Below are positions 20,648-32,657 of a stretch of 64,000 nucleotides of DNA, piece after piece (positions within the stretch are counted from its first letter, which is position 1; every line of letters starts with the position of its first letter). The notes beneath the pieces are model-generated. The model searched no databases. It had not been told where the DNA came from and worked only from the letters and a program-made list of their open reading frames with translations. The DNA comes from Turnera subulata (taxonomy: Eukaryota; Streptophyta; Magnoliopsida; Malpighiales; Passifloraceae): assembly GCA_028386065.3 (NCBI GenBank), contig JAKUCV010007332.1, positions 159,475-223,474 on the forward strand. Reading direction: 5' to 3'. A program made the translations under genes and the position numbers.

Positions 20648-21931
20648 CTACTGACATTCCGGGCTCCAAACAAATGCCTGTTCTTTCCTTAATAGCTTGG
20701 TCATGGGACTGGCTAATAAGGAAAAACCTTCAATGAACCTCCGATAGTATCCTACAAGTCCAAGAAAACTTCTGACTTCGGATACATTCTTAGGTGGTTC
20801 CCATTCCAATACGGCCTTTACTTTGGCAGGTTCAACCTTTATTCCATCCCCGCCAACCACATGTCCAAGGAAAGAAACTTCTCCAAGCCAAAATTCACAC
20901 TTACTGAATTTGGCATGCAACTGCTTCTCATGTAACCTCTGAAGCACTATCCTCAAATGCTCTTCATGTTCCTCTTTACTCTTAGAGTAAATGAGGATAT
21001 CGTCGATGAAGACCACGAAAAACTTATCCAAAAATTCGTTCAAGACCAAGTGCATCAAGCACATGAACACTGCTGGTGCATTGGTCAATCCAAATGGTAC
21101 CACTGTGAACTCAAAATGACCATACCGTGTGCGGAAGGCAGTCTTCGGTATGTCCTTCTCAGCAATCTTGATCTGGTGATATCCAGACCGAAGATCAATC
21201 TTGGAAAACACAGTGGCTCCTTGCAACTGATCAAACAGGTCACCAATCCTAGGCAACGGGTACTTGTTCTTAATTGTCACCGTGTTCAGCTGGCGGTAGT
21301 CTACACACATCCGCAAGCTACCATCCTTCTTCTTGACAAACAGAACTGGTGCACCCCATGGTGAGGTACTGGGTCTGATGAAACCCTTTTCTAACAGCTC
21401 ATCCAACTGCTTCTTCAGCTCTTGGAGCTCTTTTGGTGCCATCCTGTATGGAGCCATCGATATGGGTGTGACTCCAGACATCAGGTCGATAGTATACTGA
21501 ACTTCTCTGTCGGGTGGCAAACCTGGCAAATCATCTGGGAAGACATCAAGGAACTCCTTCACCACTGATATATCTCCCGGGGTAGGATCTCGTGTATCTT
21601 CACTTGTGATGTGGTTCAGCAAAACATCTGGACCATGCGGCTTCACTCCAGAATCCTGCATAGCAGAGATGCTACATGCAGCAGCAGCTCTCCTAATACC
21701 GGTTACCAAAACTTGTCGTCCATTATCATAAGTCAGCAGCACTTCCTTAGTCCAACAGTTCACCAGAGCATTATATCTCGACAACCAATCCATCCCTAGG
21801 ATTATGTTGAATCCGCCCATGTTCATCACAAGCAAACGAGCTAAGAAAACCTCATCATCATAAGAAAGGAGAACATCCTTGCACACTTGTGTTAATCTCA
21901 CCACTATGCCCGCGGGTAATCTAACCCTCAA
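20648..21931 (-). pseudogene. Element A protease end and reverse transcriptase
   Basis: A 427-codon open stretch. It starts within the tail of the aspartic protease ([11 protein letters not shown]), then the RT with [37 protein letters not shown] and the catalytic box [12 protein letters not shown]. The two aspartates of the FIDD box are present, so the RT core itself looks intact. Stops on both sides (protease/RT junction near 21980, RNase H at 20647) inactivate the polyprotein. Confidence 0.9.
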
Positions 21932-21979
21932 CGGACTTGCTAAACTCTCTTCCTTACAGCTATGTTGTATGGAAAAACT

Positions 21980-22270
21980 CTAAACGATAAAAGAATGTGT
22001 GGCACCAGGATCAATCAAAGTGTATGCAATACTACCGAAAGCTGTAAAGGTACCTGCAATAACATCAGCATTCTCGGGATCATCCTCAGTCGTGATCAGA
22101 AATGCCCTCGGAGCAGCTGCACTCTGGTTCATAGCTGATTGTGTCCGAGTAAGAGCAGCTCCTCGTCCACGGCCTCGTCCAACTCCAGAACCACTGGGTA
22201 CGCTGGCTACTGATGCTTGTACCGTGTGAGCAGGAACAGCAACTCCAGATCTTCCCAACCTAGGACATGA
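21980..22270 (-). pseudogene. Element A aspartic protease, N-terminal part
   Basis: Downstream of the zinc knuckle the frame reaches a DPGATHSF motif, the D-x-G active site of Gypsy proteases. It ends at a stop right after FIV. The rest of the protease lies in the open frame below 21931. Confidence 0.8.
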
Positions 22271-23299
22271 ACTCCGGTAATGCCCAACTACATTGCACTC
22301 AAAGCACCTCACCCTAGTCAGAGGAGGTCTAGGGCGAGTGTCTCCAGATGAAGTCCCTCCGAACTGGGTCCATGAACTCCCACGATTGTTGTTGTAGTTG
22401 TTGCTCCATCCTCGACCCTGAGATACTGGCATGGAATGAGTCTGTCCATACCCTGACCTGTTACTGGTGCTCTAGAACCTCTTGTTCTGATTCTCAGCAT
22501 TCTGTGCAAATTTCCTCTTCCGGACTTCTTCCATCTCTCTCTCGTTCCCCATCCAGATAACTTCTGCTTGAAGAGTATCTGCAAGTATATCCTGATAAGT
22601 CTCATAAACCTTGCACCCCATAACTGTCTGAATGCAGGATCGCAAACCATCCTAGAAATGCTTGCATCTGGCCTCTGGTGTGGACACATACTCCGATGCA
22701 TAGATGGATAAGCGATCAAGCTGGATCTAATAGTCGTTCACCGACTGTCCGATTCTCTGTCGCAGACTCAGGAATTCTCGCTTGAGCTGGTCCTGGTATA
22801 AATCTGTGACAAACTTCCTTCGGAACATCTCAGTAAACTGTGCCCAGGGCATGGTGAATGGTTTCACCATGTCACGTGTTGCTGAATCCCACCAATCCAC
22901 AACAAAATTGCCAAACATGGATGCAACATACCTAGCCCACCTGTCATCTGTGCATCTCAGCTTCAACATCACTCGGTGAGCTTGTTGAAGCCATTTGTCG
23001 GCTGCCTGTGGGTTAGTAACCCCTGTGAAGGCATCAAGACCTAGCTTAGACAACTTAGTGTAAACAGGATCCTCAACAGGTCCTTGTTTCTCCTGTTCAC
23101 GAGCTTATCTGGCCTCCAAAAGGGCATCTTTAGCATCCTGACGTTGTAAGATCTGCGCCATGGTGGGCATCATCTGTGTGGTGTTCGCTGGTACAACCGC
23201 GGGTACTTGTCCACCCACGACTGGTTGCGGCTGATCGACCGATACTTGGTCGTCTTCCAAACGCTGCTCAACATGCTGGTTTCCTCCTACCAAATCCAT
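22271..23299 (-). pseudogene. Element A gag with zinc knuckle
   Basis: The frame starts at 23299 with a Gln/Val-rich leader and continues into the retrotransposon gag core (AADKWLQQAHRVMLKL, FVVDWWDSATRDM, FTEMFRRKFV) and a CCHC knuckle (CFECNVVGHYRSSC). At least four in-frame stops interrupt it (near 23105, 22730, 22650 and 22472). The reading frame is otherwise conserved, so decay is mainly by point mutation. Confidence 0.88.
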
Positions 23300-23407
23300 T
23301 CGTACCTATATGAGAATGTATGCATGCGGGTTATGCCAAGAGAATGACAAGAATATGCACATATAGGCAACAAGCAAGCACAATATCACCCTAAGGACCT
23401 ACTGCCT

Positions 23408-23419
23408 GCTCCGCTACCA
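23408..23419 (-). other. primer-binding site of element A
   Basis: On the minus strand it reads TGGTAGCGGAGC, three bases after the LTR end, identical to the sites in C, D and E. Confidence 0.6.
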
Positions 23420-23422
23420 AAC

Positions 23423-26406
23423 TGAAGCGCCCCGACCCGTATTTACCGTACACAGTAAACACGTGCCAGAACTGTTCTTACTACAGTAGCAGACAGTACA
23501 TACAATATAAAATACAATACAAGAAATCCCCAAATACAATATTCGTCACCCGATCCGGGGACCATTATTCAAGCCATTACACTCCAATCTAGTCAACAGA
23601 AGAGGACATAGGATACAACAACAAATATAATAAAGCAACAACAGCAGCAGAAAATATCCTCAACAGCAATAACACAATAGAAAGACAAGCAGCGGAAGAC
23701 TTAGAATGAGATGCAGCGGAGGTATAGATCCGGAGTCTGGTGGAGTAGGAACAGTAGCTGGCCGAACCACGTACCTGTACTACGAGCAACTCATCCTACG
23801 GGATGAAACCCCGCAGGCGAGGGGTGAGTCCGAAGTGCTCACCGACGAAGGATAAACAGTAATATGCAGGCAAACACAATACTTTCAAAGTAAAATTCCA
23901 GCAAAAGACATAACAGTGAAAAACCAGAATATAACTGAGCCAAGAAAAAAAGAATAATTATTATTACCAAATTTTATCTTTCAGGCCCTGTCACTGGACA
24001 AGCTAGGGTCGTACCTGGCTATTAACATGTTCCGGGTGCTAGATCAATCTAAGAGAACCCAGGGATCAACATCCCAAAAATATAGATCCCAGGGATAGAC
24101 ATCCCAAAAATATAATCACGGGATAGACATCCCAAGCATAGACATGCTTATCACAAGTAACCCAGATCATAGCCACTACAAAACAGTCTCTCACCATCTA
24201 GTCGTACCACTACTTTCCTAGTGACAAATAAGTCGTCAACACAACTTCCAATTATCCAATTATCTCATCATGTCAGTATATCCACAATCAACAAATCAGC
24301 AACCACAGCAGTAATACCACACTCAGACTCAATTGGCTCAGCAGTTCAATCAGCAAAATAATCACAGAAAAACAAACATAGTATCATGTGCAACATATCA
24401 AAGGTTATCCATCCTCACCTTAGCCGATTTCCCTACTCCTGAAAGTCCTCAAATTGTCCCGGCTCGGGTTCCTCGGGATACTGTTCGTTATCGGCTCCTA
24501 TATAGCAAATAACAGCACATATTCACATAAGATGCACATAAATGCAAATGATGCTATACCGTAAAAATAAAGCCTAAACTGGTTCGTTTACGTCCCGGTG
24601 AAACCCCGTTATCATTATCATTCACTATTTATTATTCCTGTGTCAAATACTACATTATACTTGTACCCGGTTATTATTTCGGTATTTACTTTGATAATAC
24701 CCTTTCCTTATTTATTCATAAGTATGTACTTTCCAAAATAATTATTATTGACCATATATATATATATTCCCAAAATAATATTGTGTCAAAGCACTTATTT
24801 CATTTATCTTCACAAATATAATCGTATACCATGTATATACTTTTCTGCCGTATTTTCTAAAAATATACTTATCATAAAATATTTCCTCAAATGCTAACGT
24901 ACATATATATCTCTTCCTAAAAGTAATTACTATAACGTATTTCAAAAGTATTTACCATATAATATTTTCTGGTAAAACATTTACATCCTATATATCCTTA
25001 AGAAAATTTACCACAATTTAATAATTATGTTATAATTATCATATGAAAGTAATTATTTCTTTTATTCCACAAAATATAACCATATACCATACATTTATTA
25101 TTTTATTTCCAAAAACCATATATAATCCATATTATTTATTTCTTCCCAGAATATATTTATTCTTTAATATTTATTATCATTATTTATTATTATTTTTTTT
25201 TAATTTTCGGACTGGGCCAAATAGTGCAAGCCCAGCCCAGTGTTTAGCCCTATATAACCCAGGTATATCCATATCAGGACCCAAGCCCACTAGTCTAAGC
25301 CCGATTGCAACTCAGCCCATTCAACCTAAGCCCTAGGTCATAAGAGAACCGGGTCAACCCAAACGGAATCGGGTCAAACCCCTCACAGATGGGTCAACCC
25401 GCGTCTCTTCCATACACAGCTCACCTTTGCGTTTGCAGGGTAGCGGCGGCTAGTCACTGTGCGACGACGAGGCGACGAAGGCGTGGCTGAAGGGGGAGGC
25501 GCACGACGGCAAACAAAGAGGGGAGCGGCGGAGGAAGGTGCGACGACGAGCAGCGAGAAAGGAGGGCCGCGACTCGTCGAGGGGACGGATCTGCAGGCGC
25601 GGTGAAGGGCGGTGGCGCGACGGTATTGCTGTAGGCGGTTGCTGGCGGCGGTTTGCAACAGGGGCGCGGCGAGTCTCGGGACGGCTGCAGCTGCAACGCG
25701 ACGGCAGGAAAAGGAGAAGGACGGTAAGGCCACGAGTCCTGCAGGTGGCGGCTGCGTCCTTCCCGAGCTGTCTCCACTGGCGGCGCCGGCGAGGAGAAAA
25801 GAGATGGATGGTGGTCGGCACGGGTGGTGTGTTGGTGGCGGTTGTGTTGTGTGTTGTTTGGTATTTTATTTTTTTTTCTTTTCTTCTTTTTTTTCCTGGT
25901 TTTGGTTGGTGGGAAGAAACTGGCAGAGTATGGTGCTGGTTGTTTGCAGTGGTGGTTTGCAGGGAGAATGAAGGAAACTGGCAGTGGAGTTGTGAGGCAG
26001 GAAAGAATTCACAGGTAACAAAAAAACGTGCATGGGTACTGTCTAAACAGGAAAGAGGCGGCGGCAGCCTGTATAATTGAGCCGCCTCAATTATGCAGGT
26101 TTGTCTGCACATAACCCGTGTACCGATCGGACCAGAAAATATCTATTATACCCACTTGACTTAATTTCCGGCCCGGTAATTCGAGGTTAAACCTGACTTT
26201 TCTTAAGATTCCTGGACCCGAAAAAAGCCAACTCTGGTCCGAAAAATCCGCAGAAAAATCGGGAACGTGGGGTAAGGGTCGGTTTCAGGATCTAATGCAT
26301 AATTTACCCTGAAATAATTACCCAAGATTAATTTTATTAGATAAATTACTGTACAAAGTTTTTTTTACAGTCCCGGTAAAACATAAATTTTACTGTGGCC
26401 GTTACA
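23423..26406 (-). repeat. Element A 5' LTR (2984 bp)
   Basis: It aligns with the 3' LTR at 1721-4714 throughout, with scattered substitutions and small indels. It is flanked by the TSD AAACT at 26407. The long frames at 25383-26112 lie in the GC-rich LTR block and are not genes. Confidence 0.92.
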
Positions 26407-26411
26407 AAACT

Positions 26412-27119
26412 ACATAATTTTTTCTGGAAGAAATCACTAGCTAATCTTTTGCATGAATGTGATTGAATGGAGATAGTTTTAAAGAAATAAAATAGACAAA
26501 ATTCAAAAAGAATTTAACTTCACAAGTGATAAACATATTTTTTACGAAAAATGTTCTCCAAAAAAATCATAAAAAATTCATGCATAAAAAGTTCTTATAG
26601 CGACCATTTTGGTTTTTGCCATTAAAAAATTCAATTTAGGGTGGCCATGTATGGAAAATTAGACTATATTTTTTTTTATTAAAGATCGAAAAATTTACTA
26701 TGTAAAAGATGAAAATAGCCTCTGTGCAAGTTAAAAAGATTGGCCATTAGCATGAGAAAAACACTCTCGTACTGATTGTATTCTCACACGAAGGAAAAAG
26801 AACCAAAAAAAATTGTCTAAAGTTGGTGCGTGAGGGCTGTGTGTCGTGATTATTATTTTTTAAGGGAAAAGTTTTCCAGAAAAAAAAAAATCCAGGCATA
26901 AGAAGGTCATGTAATGACCGTTTTGAATTTTTCAGAAAAAAAAAACTATTCAATTTAGGGAGACCGATGTGACATGTCACGTAAAATTTGACTATGATAT
27001 TATGCAAAAGATGAAAATAAGTTGGGGCAAGTTAAAACTTATAAAGATTAGTGATTAGCTTTTAGTATGAAAATCATTCTCTCAAAAATACTCTCACAGT
27101 AGCACAAAAAATATACTCT
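26412..27119. repeat. A/T-rich DNA with a diverged direct duplication
   Basis: About 26541-26770 and 26868-27110 are diverged copies of one another. Shared words in order are ATTCAATTTAGGG, AAAAGATGAAAATA, GCAAGTTAAAA and ACTCTC. No coding or transposon-end signal is evident. Confidence 0.5.
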
Positions 27120-27120
27120 A

Positions 27121-27297
27121 AAGGTTTTTTTTGCTTTCGCACTAGTGTTTTGGGTACTAATCCAGCTCATGGCATGATTGGAACCATAAAAGTTGGCGCC
27201 ACTAGTCTCTAGAGTGTTGTGTTCCCAAAATTCGAACTCAAAATCCTTTGGTTAAGTTAGAACAACTCCAACCAGTTGATCTAAACCATCGGAATTT
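27121..27297 (-). mobile_element. probable tRNA-derived SINE
   Basis: On the minus strand there is a box-A-like TAGATCAACTGG near 27285 and a box-B-like GAGTTCGAATTT about 40 bases on. The body ends in a short A run (GCAAAAAAAACC). This is the layout of an internal RNA polymerase III promoter in plant SINEs. I could not identify a clear target-site duplication. Confidence 0.45.
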
Positions 27298-27808
27298 CTC
27301 CTGCAGCAAGTTTAATGTTATACTATAGATAATTACGGTGCAATATGTTTTTCTTTCTCTTTGGACAGCGTTGTCTATACAACTTTTTGTCCCTTTTATA
27401 TGTCTATACTCTTATATATCGTCTCTTTTGGGGGCCTCAGTTAGCCTAATAGCTGACGTGAACTGCCAAGCTGAGGGTACATTGCACATGCTATTTTTTA
27501 ATGGGTGGCAGTATGTGAGTGTGAACTCCACTTTTTTCTTTTTCAAATAACTAATTCTTCCCATTTTTTTTCATTGCAATTTTCATTTAACAAATTAACA
27601 TAACAAATTCTCAATTAAAAAATTGAAAAAACAAGAGAACTCAACAGAACAAAATTCCCAAACTAAGCCACCAACACTGTCCATGCCGACCACCACAAAT
27701 CCGACAACAACCCCAACTTGCCATTTTTCTTTTCGAATTTGTGGACACTGTCCACTGTCCAGGCCGTTAAATTTTTTTTTTTTTCAACAAGCATCAAACC
27801 ATAACATC

Positions 27809-28073
27809 GGGTTTAATTACATATAGAGGGTCTGTACTATTTCAAAAGTATCGTCTGGGATCTTTACTATTTTTTGTCCCTTTTACAGGTCTATACTCTT
27901 ATTTTTCATCCCTTTTAGGGGTCTCGGGCAGTCTACGTCATCAGCGGGGCTGCCCGAAGCCCTTAAAAGGAACGAAAAATAAGAGTATAGACCCGTAAAA
28001 GGAACAAAAGATAGTACAGACCCCAAACGATACTTTTGAAAGAGTACGGACCCTATATATACGATTTACTCTT
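27809..28073. mobile_element. fold-back MITE, Mutator-like (copy 1)
   Basis: The two halves are nearly inverse to each other: the left holds GGGTCTGTACTATTTCAAAAG, the right the complement of GGGTCCGTACTCTTTCAAAAG. The centre contains GGGGCTGCCCGA. Both ends resemble the ends of the MuDR-like element at 35231-42159. No coding capacity and no clear TSD. Confidence 0.65.
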
Positions 28074-28572
28074 ATTATACTTATTTCTATTTTTCGTCCC
28101 CTTGATAATTATCCTATCAGTGGAAGGGTAAGATGAGAATAAGCAAACAACTCCTACATAAAACTAGGCTAGATTTATCCTACACAAATCTAAGCTAGAT
28201 TTATACCATGTATGAGGTTGTCTAACATAGAAATAGATGATATATAAAGATTTTTAAGAAAAGTTTGAGAGTGATTAAGAAGATTTAAATATCCAAAAAA
28301 GCAATTAACCCTTCATAAATCAATCCTGCAGCCTAAGAAAAGAAAAACAACTTGCAATAAAAATAAATAAATCATTTTACACTGGAATTATTTATTCAGC
28401 TATATATGCTAGTCAACTATAGCTCAACACATCAACATCCAACAAAGATTTTCTTTTCTTTTACATTATTTTTCTCATTTAAAGTTTAGTTCTTCTTAAC
28501 GAAAATTCTTGCTCTTCTTTACAACTTTCCAATATTGCCGAAAGAGTAACTAAAGGAAAAGGAAAGATAGAT
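28074..28572. other. A/T-rich intergenic DNA upstream of the MADS-box remnant
   Basis: No gene, repeat structure or transposon end was recognised in this stretch. It could hold the former promoter of the MADS-box gene. Confidence 0.4.
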
Positions 28573-28667
28573 ATGAAGGAAATCGATAAAAAAAGACAAA
28601 AAGTTGATTACCTTTTCAAAACGCAAGTCTGGCATCTATAGAGAGGCTTGCGAGCTCTCTACACTAA

Positions 28668-31600
28668 GGCACCGTTTGTTTCGTGGTACTTGGACCAAGT
28701 CCAAGTGGACTCGTCTGGACTTGGACTCGAGTCCGCGTTTGGCTCGCGGACTTTGGATGAGTCCATGTGGACTTCCGTGGACTCTAGTCCCCTGCTCGTG
28801 GTACTCGGGCGTGGACTCGAGGCCCCTCGAGAAGGTGGGGCCTCGAAGTCCAGGCGCGATGGACTCCGAAACTGTGACTTTAATACCCTCGCACTTTTCC
28901 CTAATTCCCAAAAAACCATGCATCAAAACTCCCTTTTCTTCCCCAAAATAATTCCAGACCCGACACAGAGCTCTCATCTCCCCCACCCTGCTCTCAACGA
29001 AGGTGAGCTCCTCCCTCTCCCCCAAAATCCCATCGGCCACCGTCTCCCTCTCTCCGTCTTCTTCTTCATCTCCCTCCTCCTCTCCCTCCTCCTTCTTCTC
29101 CCCATCGTTCGCCATCCTCTCGTTCTCTTCACCGTCCTCTCTTCCCTCTTCCTCTTTGGTCTCCTTCTCAAAACCCCAAATCGAGCTTTGGAAGCCCTAA
29201 TTTCGAAACCCTCCCTTATCCTTCCAACCACCGGCCTCTTCTTCGTCCTCCTTCTTCTCCCCATCGCCCGCCACCCTCTCCTTCTCTTCACCGTCTTCCC
29301 TTCATCTCCCTCTTCTTCTTTGGTCTCCTTCTCAAACCCCCAATTCGTAATTTGGAAACCCTAATTTCGAAACTCTCTCCTATTCTTCCAACCACCAGCC
29401 TCTTCTTCATTCACCTTTTATCCCTCAAATTTGATCTATGCAAACCCTATCGAAACCCCTAATTTAATCCTTTGCTGGTTCACTTTCAGCTACCTCTTCT
29501 AAATCTGTCGTTCTTTGTTGCAGGTCGTGCTGGAGTTTGAGAAGGAGGCACGAACAATTTGGCTATGCTTCATTCGATTACACCCAAAAGCCCCAAATTG
29601 ATTGATTTTTCAAAACCTTTGGTAAGAACAGTTTGCATTATATATGGGCTATGTGTCCCCGTATTTACCTTTCACTGTTGTCTTCAAATTTTGGTTTCTG
29701 GGTATTATGGAATGGGTTTCTCGTTGTCTTTGCAATGTTAATTGTGTTCTGAAAAAAATATAGAAATTTTTCCTCTTGGTTTTCATATAGATGGAATGCA
29801 TGTTCTTTGCTTTGCAATGTGTTGGGTGTTTATGTTTGAGTTAAATCCAATCTTCTAGAGCCATGATACTGCTTGCTGTTATTGATGTTTGTTGTGGTTT
29901 GTTTTTGTTCTAATTCTCTATCATCATCATCATATTAGCTGGTAATATGTTGTTGTTTGCTTTAGCTTGTATTCTGAACCGGGCAATGAAGAGTGCAAGT
30001 TATTAGATGCTTGCATCAATCCAAAAGAATGCATCAATATAGGTTCTTATGATGCCTTTTGGCAGTGACATAGTGGTGAACTTGTGAATTCGTTCTGCTA
30101 GAAGAATGCTTTTTGTTTGGAATAACAGACAAGTCAATGGTCTAGTCCTACAACTATCTTAATTGGATCTAACTTGGTTTACTATCAAATCTCAAAGTAA
30201 GCTGGTTTGTGGTGCTTATGCTATAAGAAGCTTGTCATAAATCATTCTATACTTTGTATGATAAAGGTATAGCTGTCTTATTCATAGTAATATATGAAAA
30301 ACATGTCATGCTTTGGAAACATGGCTAGGATAGCATGTAATCATGTCAAGTGTAGTAAAATCCTTGTTTAACCACTATGTACAATATTTTGAATTGAGAT
30401 TTGTTACGTTAATTTGTTTTCTACCTATCAATATTATGTTCCTATGTACATTCTTGCACACAGTATATTGATTTTTAATAAATAGAGATTACCAAAATGC
30501 AAGAGATGGTCATAGCTTATTGATTCAGTGTATTTATTTTGACCAAAATGCATTTTCATTTCTGTATTTCTGACATAAATAGCAGTGTGGTATCTGCGAA
30601 CTGAATGAGTAAAAGAAGAACACTTCTACTTCAATTGTCTTATGTGCTAACTAAATGAGTAAGTTTAGCATGTTCTATACTTGGGTTTCACCTACCCACC
30701 TGTTATGTATGCATAGGATTTTGAAGTTGCTTTCTTTAGATTTGTTCTGGACACATGAATATGTACAAAGTTCTTCAGTTTGTTTGTCTTCATTTCAAGA
30801 CACTAATAAATGTTATGCGCCAATGTGATAGTGTGCATAAGCTTCTCTGTAATGCATAAACATGTAATGAAGACAAGCTTCTCGCTTTGCAGGTTGAGCA
30901 CTGATTTATAATTGGAGGCAAGCTTTTGTGGAGCAACATCTAAAAGGCTTCTTTTTCTGGTTTTCTTTTTGCGGGAGTGAGCTAGGAAAGGAGGATTCAA
31001 TTTTGTGTTTCTTGTAACATTCCATGTAACATGATTTAGGATATTTTGTTTTCGTCCTCCTTGCGTTGTCAAATTGGCATTGTACATTATAACTGTTATG
31101 AATAGAAATGAGAGAAAGATTTACACACCTGTCTTGAAACTTTTACTTACCCCCTTGAAAGAATGTAAGCCCCAATTTAATTTCCTACTTATCAATTTTA
31201 TAATGTCATTTTGGACTTCCATCTCAAAATATGTAAAATTGTGGTGAAGACTAACAATGAAACCAAAAATACTTTACCAAACTTCTTACCATTTCAACAA
31301 TGCATGTTAGTTGCTGAAATTTCTTATGATCATGCCTCCAATATGATTTCTTGGATTAAGTGTAGTAGGAATATATCTTTAAAAAATAATACTAAATATA
31401 ATAGGATAATTCATGGTGTACATATTAAGTGTTATAGAGGAAAAAATTACAAAAACCATATATTGTATATGTGTCTATAAAAATAATGTGGAAATTATAA
31501 TATAGGACTTTGAATTTTTCATTCACAGCATGTAGGGATATTTAGGTCATTTCTGCCATTTAGTCCTAGTCCAGTCCACTTACAACCAAACATCATTCCT

Positions 31601-31720
31601 CTGGACTAACCTTAAGTCCACAATATACAGTCCACACAACCAAACGTAGTCTGGACTTGCCTAGTCCAGTCCATGTCTACTTAGACTTGGACTGGCAAGT
31701 CCCATGTTCCAAACGGTGCC
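28668..31720. mobile_element. non-autonomous PIF/Harbinger-like element (3053 bp)
   Basis: The ends are GGCACCGTTTG and its complement CAAACGGTGCC, with TAA on both sides (28665-28667 and 31721-31723). A 3-bp TAA duplication is the hallmark of PIF/Harbinger. The subterminal zones are full of TGGACT/AGTCCA words (28685-28870 and 31560-31705), likely transposase binding sites. No transposase or Myb-like reading frame was found. The inside looks like a gene 5' region: a pyrimidine-rich leader, an exon-like piece at 29524-29621 between a TGTTGCAG acceptor and a GTAAGAAC donor, and another TTTGCAG at 30891. Confidence 0.75.
29079..29412. repeat. tandem direct duplication of about 165 bp
   Basis: Two CT-rich copies share CTTCTTCTCCCCATCG, TTGGTCTCCTTCTCAAA, CCCTAATTTCGAAAC and TTCCAACCACC in the same order. 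It lies inside the Harbinger-like element and creates long low-complexity frames that are not genes. Confidence 0.65.
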
Positions 31721-32353
31721 TAACGGGCCTAAAGTTGGAGTTGTGATATTTTCACCAGCTGGTAAACCCTTTTCATTTGCGACTTCCTCTATTGATTTTA
31801 TAGCAAATCGCTTTCTAGGCAGACATCCGCCAACAAGTAACGATCAAGTTCATCCTATTGCTGAGGCCCATCGGCAAATAAGGATCGATGACTTCAATAA
31901 GCAATACAACGAGCTCCTTCATAGTCTTGAAGATGAGAAAGAGAAAATCAAAATTCTCAAAGAAAAACTGAAAGGAAAAGACTACAAAGGATGGTGGGAT
32001 GTGAAAACTAGCCAACTTAGCAAAGAAGAGTTTGTTGAATTGGAGAACAGATTCAAAAATCTCCATATCAACCTGCAAAAAAGTCTTGCTAACAAGAAAA
32101 ATGGAGAACTAGTTCTCTGTCGGCTCCTTCTGTTGATCCCAATACTGATATAGTCTCTGATCCATTCACTTGTAATCCAAATAGAGAGACCAATCATGAA
32201 AATCCATTCACTTATATTATGTGTTGTAATGACTTCTTAACCTGCTGATAAGCCACCTACGTTTTGGTTCTTCTTCCCTCCAATCTCATTCATCGTTAAT
32301 TTAAGACTATTGGAGAAACCTAGAAAGGAAGATGAATTTTGTTAGTTTAGTTG

Positions 32354-32600
32354 GGGGGTAAATCGCATATATAGGGTCCGTACTATTTCAAAAGTATCGT
32401 TTGGGGTTTGTAGGGTCTATACTCTTATTTTTCGTCCCTTTTAGGGGTCTTGGGTAGTCCACATCATCATCGGGGCTGCCCGAGGCCCTTAAAAGGAACC
32501 AAAAATAAGAGTACAAGCCCGTAAAATGGACAAGAAATAGTACACACCCCCAAACGATACTTTTGAAACAGTACAGACCCCATATATGCGATTTACTCCC
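32354..32600. mobile_element. fold-back MITE, Mutator-like (copy 2)
   Basis: It starts GTAAATCGCATATATAGGG and ends with the complement, and the two halves pair almost throughout. The inside matches copy 1 at 27809 (GGTCTATACTCTTATTTTTCG, TCATCGGGGCTGCCCGA). It lies about 100 bases after the MADS-box remnant. Confidence 0.7.
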
Positions 32601-32657
32601 ATAACACCTTTTGAGGTTGACCATCATCGAACACCAACTCTACCTTATCTATAAAAC

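Larger units (their letters stand above)
1721..26406 (-). mobile_element. Element A: chromovirus Ty3/Gypsy LTR retrotransposon, degenerate, split by nested insertions
   Basis: The 5' LTR is at 23423-26406 and the 3' LTR at 1721-4714. The five bases AAACT stand immediately outside both ends (1716-1720 and 26407-26411), so the whole span is one insertion. The order on the minus strand is LTR, primer-binding site, gag, protease, RT, RNase H, integrase, chromodomain, polypurine tract, LTR, as in chromoviruses (Tekay/Del-like by the chromodomain; lineage not proven). The pol reading frame is cut at 19025/5103 by the nested block 5103-19025. Several stops in gag and RNase H make it non-functional. 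Its LTR ends and primer-binding site match those of elements C, D and E, so relatives of A are the likely source of proteins for those elements. Confidence 0.93.
28573..32248 (+). pseudogene. type I (AGL62-like) MADS-box gene, split by a transposon
   Basis: The left piece ends with the MADS helix ITFSKRKSGIYREACELSTL, at 28601 to about 28664. After the inserted element the domain continues with GPKVGVVIFSPAGKPFSF and the type I-specific IDFIANRFL, then a Lys/Glu-rich coiled-coil region (DEKEKIKILKEKLKGK) and a KGWWDVKTSQLSKEEF motif, as in AGL62-like proteins of seed and endosperm. Besides the 3.05-kb insertion, the N-terminal part has a frameshift before ITFSK, one base is missing at the insertion joint, and another frameshift near 32103 gives an early stop at 32153; the family-like tail can be read to 32248. 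MADS-box proteins are DNA-binding transcription factors. This copy cannot work as one. Confidence 0.8.

Noticed and set aside
28636..29364. frames of 159-238 codons at the left end of the Harbinger-like element
   Set aside because: Built from TGGACT subterminal repeats and a CT-rich duplication; open on both strands.
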